Assembly (NCBI RefSeq): GCF_009557455.1
Contig: NZ_CP045651.1
Coordinates: forward strand, 2,046,001-2,110,000
Length of the DNA stretch: 64,000 nucleotides
Origin: Alistipes sp. dk3624
Lineage (GTDB): Bacteria; Bacteroidota; Bacteroidia; Bacteroidales; Rikenellaceae
Direction: 5' to 3'
Part shown: in pieces, positions 60,242 through 64,000 of the stretch
Position numbering within the stretch: the first letter of the stretch is position 1
Layout: each line of letters opens with the position of its first letter
Made by a program: the position numbers and the translations under genes
The notes under the pieces: generated by a model
Seen by the model: only the letters and a program-made list of their open reading frames with translations
What the model was told of the DNA's origin: nothing
The model's database searches: none

Positions 60242-62398
60242 ATGAAGACATACACAACGCACGAGATCAAAAACGTAGTCCTACTCGGTGCCTCAGGCTC
60301 GGGAAAGACGACTCTGGCCGAGGCAATGGCTTTTGACGGAAAGGTGATCGACCGCCGCGGCAGTATCGAAAACGACAATACGCTGTCGGACTACACGGAG
60401 GTCGAACATCTGTATAAACGGTCGATTTACCCGACGATCCTGTTCGCCGAGTACAACGGGTGTAAGCTGAACATCATCGATACGCCGGGTTCGGACGACT
60501 TTTGCGGCGGGCTGTTTTCGGCGTTCAAAGTAGCCGACGTGGGCGTGATGTTGCTGAATGCGCAGAACGGTTTCGAAGTGGGGACGGAAATTCAGGCGCG
60601 CTATGCGCGTGCGCACGAGAAACCGATCATCGCCGTGATCAATCAATTGGACAGCGAGAAGGCTTCGTGGGAAAATACGCTCGAATCGCTGAGGGTGGCT
60701 TCCGGCGTGAAACCCGTGCTGGTGCAATATCCGGTCAATCCGGGGCCCGGTTTCGATGCGTTCGTCGATGTGCTGTTGATGAAAATGTACAAGTTCAAAG
60801 GCGATACCGGGATCCGCGAGGAACTCGAAATCCCCGAATCCGAAATGGAGCGGGCCCGCGAACTGAATCAAATACTGACCGAAGCGGCCGCCGAGAACGA
60901 CGAGTCGCTGATGGAACTCTATTTCGACAAAGGCGTGCTGACGCAGGACGAAATGCGTTCGGGGCTGAAACTCGGGTTGGCCAAACGCGACTTGGTGCCG
61001 GTGTTCTGCGCTTCGGGCAAACGCGATATCGGGGCGAAACGGCTGATGGAGTTTATTATCAACGTGGCTCCCGGCCCGATCAAGGCTCCCGCTTTCCGGA
61101 ACGTGGACGGCGGCGAAGTCCCGGCCGACAGCAAAGCTCCGACCGCGCTGTTCGTATTCAAAAGCGCCGTCGAACCGCATCTTGGCGAGATGACCTTCTT
61201 CCGGGTGGTTTCGGGTCGGGTGGCCGAAGGCATGGAACTGATCAATTCGAAAACGGGAAATAAAGAGAAGATATCGCAGTTGTTCGCCGTGGCAGGCAAA
61301 GGGCGCGTCAAAGTGACGGAAATGGAGGCCGGGGACATCGGCTGCACCGTGAAACTGAAGGGCACGCGTACGAACCAGACGCTGGCCGCCGCCGGATCGG
61401 GAATCGAGATCGAACCGATCAAATTCCCGGAACCCCGTTACCGGGCGGCCGTCCGGTCGGTCAAGACGGGAGAGGACGAAAAGCTCGGCGAGCTGCTGAA
61501 TCGGGCTCATTTCGAGGATCCGACGATCCTGGTCGAGTATTCGAAAGAACTGAAACAGACGATCGTGCAGGGGCAGGGCGAACACCACCTGAATATCCTG
61601 AAATGGCAACTGGCGAATCAGAATAAGATCGACGTGGAGTTTTTCGCGCCGAAAATCCCTTACCGGGAAACGATTACCAAAGTGGCTGCCGCCGATTACC
61701 GCCATAAAAAACAGTCCGGCGGCGCGGGCCAATTCGGCGAGGTGTGGATGATAATCGAGCCTTATTTCGAGGGGATGCCCGATCCCGGGAAATATAAGGT
61801 GGACGGTAAGGATTTGGTGCTGAATATCAAAACCAAAGAGGAAGTAGCGCTCCCGTGGGGCGGGAAGCTCGTATTTTGCAGCGCCGTCGTGGGCGGGGCG
61901 ATCGACGCCCGCTTCATGCCGGCCATCCTGAAAGGGATTATGGAGAAGATGGAAGAGGGGCCGCTGACCGGTTCGTATGCCCGCGATATCCGGGTGGTGG
62001 TTTACGACGGCAAGATGCATCCGGTCGATTCGAACGAGCTGTCGTTCAAACTGGCGGGCCGCAATGCTTTCAAGGAAGCTTTCAAAAAGGCCGGCCCGAA
62101 GATTATGGAGCCGATTTACAGCGTCGAGGTGCTCGTGCCGTCCGACAAGATGGGCGACGTGATGAGCGATCTGCAGAACCGCCGCGCGATGATCGAAGGG
62201 ATGAGCAGCGACAAGGGATTCGAGCGTCTCGTAGCCCGGGTTCCGCTGGCCGAGATGTATCGTTATTCGACTACGCTCAGTTCGCTGACCAACGGGCGCG
62301 CGACCTATTCGATGAAGTTCGCCTCTTACGAGCAGGTGCCGGCCGATGTGCAGGAGAAACTGCTGAAGGCGTATGCCGATACCGATAAAGACGAATAA
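60242..62398 (+). CDS. EF-G2-type elongation factor G paralog with altered GTPase residues
   Basis: A 718-residue translational GTPase-fold protein with EF-G domain order: G domain, II (EMTFFRVVSGRVAEGMELIN), III (GEHHLNILKWQL), IV (HKKQSGGAGQFGEVWMIIEP) and V (SVEVLVPSDKMGDVMSDL). The G domain departs from canonical EF-G. G1 is GASGSGKTT rather than G-H-x-D-x-G-K-T. The switch I R-G-I-T-I is replaced by RSIYP. The G3 D-T-P-G-H is DTPGS (Ser84 for the catalytic His), and G4 N-K-x-D is NQLD. Bacteroides EF-G2 paralogs have been reported to support translation without GTP hydrolysis, which fits. A terminator-like palindrome follows. Confidence 0.9.
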   Translation: MKTYTTHEIKNVVLLGASGSGKTTLAEAMAFDGKVIDRRGSIENDNTLSDYTEVEHLYKRSIYPTILFAEYNGCKLNIIDTPGSDDFCGGLFSAFKVADVGVMLLNAQNGFEVGTEIQARYARAHEKPIIAVINQLDSEKASWENTLESLRVASGVKPVLVQYPVNPGPGFDAFVDVLLMKMYKFKGDTGIREELEIPESEMERARELNQILTEAAAENDESLMELYFDKGVLTQDEMRSGLKLGLAKRDLVPVFCASGKRDIGAKRLMEFIINVAPGPIKAPAFRNVDGGEVPADSKAPTALFVFKSAVEPHLGEMTFFRVVSGRVAEGMELINSKTGNKEKISQLFAVAGKGRVKVTEMEAGDIGCTVKLKGTRTNQTLAAAGSGIEIEPIKFPEPRYRAAVRSVKTGEDEKLGELLNRAHFEDPTILVEYSKELKQTIVQGQGEHHLNILKWQLANQNKIDVEFFAPKIPYRETITKVAAADYRHKKQSGGAGQFGEVWMIIEPYFEGMPDPGKYKVDGKDLVLNIKTKEEVALPWGGKLVFCSAVVGGAIDARFMPAILKGIMEKMEEGPLTGSYARDIRVVVYDGKMHPVDSNELSFKLAGRNAFKEAFKKAGPKIMEPIYSVEVLVPSDKMGDVMSDLQNRRAMIEGMSSDKGFERLVARVPLAEMYRYSTTLSSLTNGRATYSMKFASYEQVPADVQEKLLKAYADTDKDE

Positions 62399-62420
62399 CC
62401 GCCGTCGCTTCGACAATTTC

Positions 62421-62452
62421 GGGGAAGTCTCGCGCGAGACTTCCCCGGTTTG
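62421..62452 (+). terminator. Terminator after EF-G2 gene
   Basis: A perfect 26-bp palindrome (arms 62421-62433 and 62434-62446) is followed by GGTTTG. The T-tract is weak. Confidence 0.65.
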
Positions 62453-62524
62453 TTGCCGGGCGGCTTTTGGTTTTCCCGCCGTTTGTACGTACCTTGCATC
62501 GGTAAACGGATAAATGCCTGATTT

Positions 62525-62977
62525 ATGATTGTCGATACGTTATCAGGATCGGGGCGGTACGACGCCCTGCATCCCCGGTTCAAAAAAGCTTTCGATTATG
62601 CCGTCGCCCGAATGGATACGTTGGCTCCCGGGAAATACGCCATCGACGGAGACGATCTGTATATCGTAATCAGCGAAGGGTTGCTCCGGCCGGAGCAGGA
62701 AGCTCCTCTCGAAGCGCACGATCGATACATCGACGTACAGATCCCGCTCCGGGTTCGGGGCGAAGAGCGGTTCGGATGGCGTCCGCGCGAACGGTGTATT
62801 CTGCCCCGGGGCGAATTCGACGAAGCGGCCGATATTGTTTTTTTCGACGATAAGCCTTCGTGCTATGTGTCGCTGCATCCGGGGGAATTCGTCGTTTTTT
62901 TCCCGGAAGACGCGCACGCCCCGCTGATCGGCAGCGGCAATGTCCGGAAAGCGATCCTGAAGATCCGGGCTGTGTGA
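62525..62977 (+). CDS. YhcH/YjgK/YiaL family protein
   Basis: A 150-residue cupin-fold protein of the EbgC/YhcH family. The conserved parts are LEAHDRYIDVQIPLRGEE-like (here EAHDRYIDVQIPLRVRGEE), GEFVVFFPEDAHAPLIG (F-P-x-D-x-H) and the C-terminal VRKAILKI. Members bind a metal ion and are linked to sialic acid, galactoside or other sugar metabolism, perhaps as mutarotases or isomerases, without settled activity. The N-terminus MIVDTLSGSGRYDAL is typical. No sugar catabolic operon adjoins it here. Confidence 0.9.
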   Translation: MIVDTLSGSGRYDALHPRFKKAFDYAVARMDTLAPGKYAIDGDDLYIVISEGLLRPEQEAPLEAHDRYIDVQIPLRVRGEERFGWRPRERCILPRGEFDEAADIVFFDDKPSCYVSLHPGEFVVFFPEDAHAPLIGSGNVRKAILKIRAV

Positions 62978-62990
62978 GAGCCGGCGTTCG

Positions 62991-64000
62991 CTATTCGAAA
63001 AGGCGGACGATCGCCTGTTTTTTCTGCCTTAGGTAGGTGACCGGGAACCGGAAGAAGGACACTTTGTTCCCTGAGACGGAGTATATTTTCAGCGAGTCCG
63101 GACAGTTGCCTCTCATCAGTCCGACGGCGGTCTTTTTATCGAAAGCGCTGAAATAGAGTTTACACTCTTTGTCGTCCCGGAGCAGAGCGCTGCGGTACAG
63201 GCCGCCGGCATAGAATGAGCCCAGTTTCGGGGACGGGGCGAGCAACAGCCGCCGTTTTTCGAAAAAGAGTCCGTCGCGGCTGCTCCACAAGGTCAGGTTT
63301 CGGAAGTCGTAAATCACCATGTAATAGATGCTGTCGATCCGTTGTACGTCGATGTGCCAAGGGACGACGGCGGTGTCCGACAGCCGGCAATACTCTTTTT
63401 TCTGCCAATTTCTGCCATCGTCCGAGAACGAACGGCAAATGCTCCGGGATTCCCCGATATCGTTGACATACCACATGCAATACCGGCCGCCGATCTTTTG
63501 GATCGCGGGACTGACGATCATGCCTCCGGGGCCTTCGCGGACGACCGCCGGATCTTGGAGATCGATGACCGTTTCCCGTTCCGACCAGTGTATGCCGTCG
63601 GTGCTGTATTTTCGCAGGATGTATGTTTCGTCTCGCTGTGTGCGGCTGATGCGGTACCAGCACTCCAGCGTGTCGCCGTTCATCACCAGATGTGTGTCGG
63701 AAAAGAAATCCCGGTTCTCGATCTCGGTTTCGTTCAGGTCGTCGATCGGGTTGACCAAGTCGCCCGGCGTTTCCCAGTGTATGCCGTCGTGCGAGGCGTG
63801 GATGCACGGGTTTTCCCATCTGGCTCGGTAAGGAGGCAGGCCGTTCCAATCGCCGTCCGGCCCCAACGGGTAGGGCGTTTCCGCCATCCAGTAAGCATAC
63901 CCGTTCCATCCTCCGGGAATGTATACCACCGAAGGATGGTAAGGTTGAGCGTTTCCTTCCGGCGTTTCGATGTTCAGCGGACTTTGGTTGTACGGTTCGA
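62991..64000 (-). CDS. GH43/GH32-like beta-propeller protein, C-terminal part (partial)
   Basis: The frame remains open to the right edge, so only the last 336 codons are seen. The visible part starts PYNQSPLNIETPEGNAQPYH, then VVYIPGGWNGYAYWMAETPY. Repeated blades follow, each with HDGIHWETPGD-, TDGIHWSERET-, DDGRNWQKKEY- and RDGLFFEKRR-type turns, the pattern of five-bladed glycosidase-like propellers (GH43/GH32/GH130 neighbours). I cannot assign the three catalytic acids with confidence. Exported or surface location is likely but the N-terminus is outside the window. Confidence 0.65.
   Translation of the reverse strand, partial: EPYNQSPLNIETPEGNAQPYHPSVVYIPGGWNGYAYWMAETPYPLGPDGDWNGLPPYRARWENPCIHASHDGIHWETPGDLVNPIDDLNETEIENRDFFSDTHLVMNGDTLECWYRISRTQRDETYILRKYSTDGIHWSERETVIDLQDPAVVREGPGGMIVSPAIQKIGGRYCMWYVNDIGESRSICRSFSDDGRNWQKKEYCRLSDTAVVPWHIDVQRIDSIYYMVIYDFRNLTLWSSRDGLFFEKRRLLLAPSPKLGSFYAGGLYRSALLRDDKECKLYFSAFDKKTAVGLMRGNCPDSLKIYSVSGNKVSFFRFPVTYLRQKKQAIVRLFE

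Overview
The window looks like a chromosome segment from a GC-rich member of the Bacteroidales, most likely Rikenellaceae (Alistipes-like). This rests on several things. Promoters follow the Bacteroidetes pattern, TTTG about 20 nt upstream of TAnnTTTG. Most starts lack a Shine-Dalgarno sequence. There are many lipoproteins and Bacteroidales-type families (DUF4834, NVEALT, GH109, HU/SPOR, EF-G2), and a two-subunit methylmalonyl-CoA mutase. The genus is inferred, not shown. Most of the window is ordinary core genome; the accessory parts are short low-GC patches.

Layout. 0-3.2 kb (minus strand): start of a GH78 rhamnosidase, a Bcr/CflA-type MFS exporter, rubredoxin and purB. 3.4-6.5 kb: a DUF4834 protein, an MlaE/MlaF lipid-transport pair and GAPDH. 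6.6-11.3 kb: a GH109-type enzyme, an N-acetylhexosamine kinase-like protein and two glycosyltransferases. 11.4-12.2 kb: a low-GC islet with an unknown gene coupled to a frameshifted NVEALT small protein. 12.4-19.8 kb: a GH20 hexosaminidase, mutA-mutB and a secreted phosphodiesterase. 19.9-26.9 kb: dnaG, mntP, uvrB, a GtrA protein, a LysE exporter and an M23/LysM lipoprotein. 27.1-33.6 kb: trxB, a LuxE-like acyl-activating protein, a UbiD decarboxylase, a helix-hairpin-helix protein with an internal duplication, rpsU, a Xer recombinase and a hibernation factor.

33.8-43.7 kb: an unknown lipoprotein and rnr, converging on a minus-strand operon lrp-queD-pentapeptide-polA, then pgk and tRNA-Val. 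43.9-54.0 kb is the most accessory-looking part. Two paralogous transglutaminase-like/discoidin-like lipoproteins bracket it. Between them lie a chimeric lipoprotein with a low-GC Cys/His amidase- or peptidase-like C-terminus, three small exported proteins (two of them tandem paralogs with homogenised 3' ends) and an O-antigen ligase-like membrane protein. 54.6-64 kb: an S24-type regulator coupled to ribE, lgt with an HU/SPOR protein, a Cof-type HAD phosphatase, a PHP phosphatase, a DUF456 protein, an EF-G2-type factor with altered GTPase residues, a YhcH-family protein and a partial beta-propeller protein.

The best candidate for an undescribed system is 46.4-50.1 kb. I read it as a lipoprotein effector with a conserved, genome-like N-terminal module and a foreign-looking Cys/His domain, followed by exported proteins that could be immunity or partner proteins. 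That role is inference. The frameshifted NVEALT locus, the EF-G2 residue changes and the apparently leaderless promoters at uvrB, rpsU and xerC are secondary points of interest.
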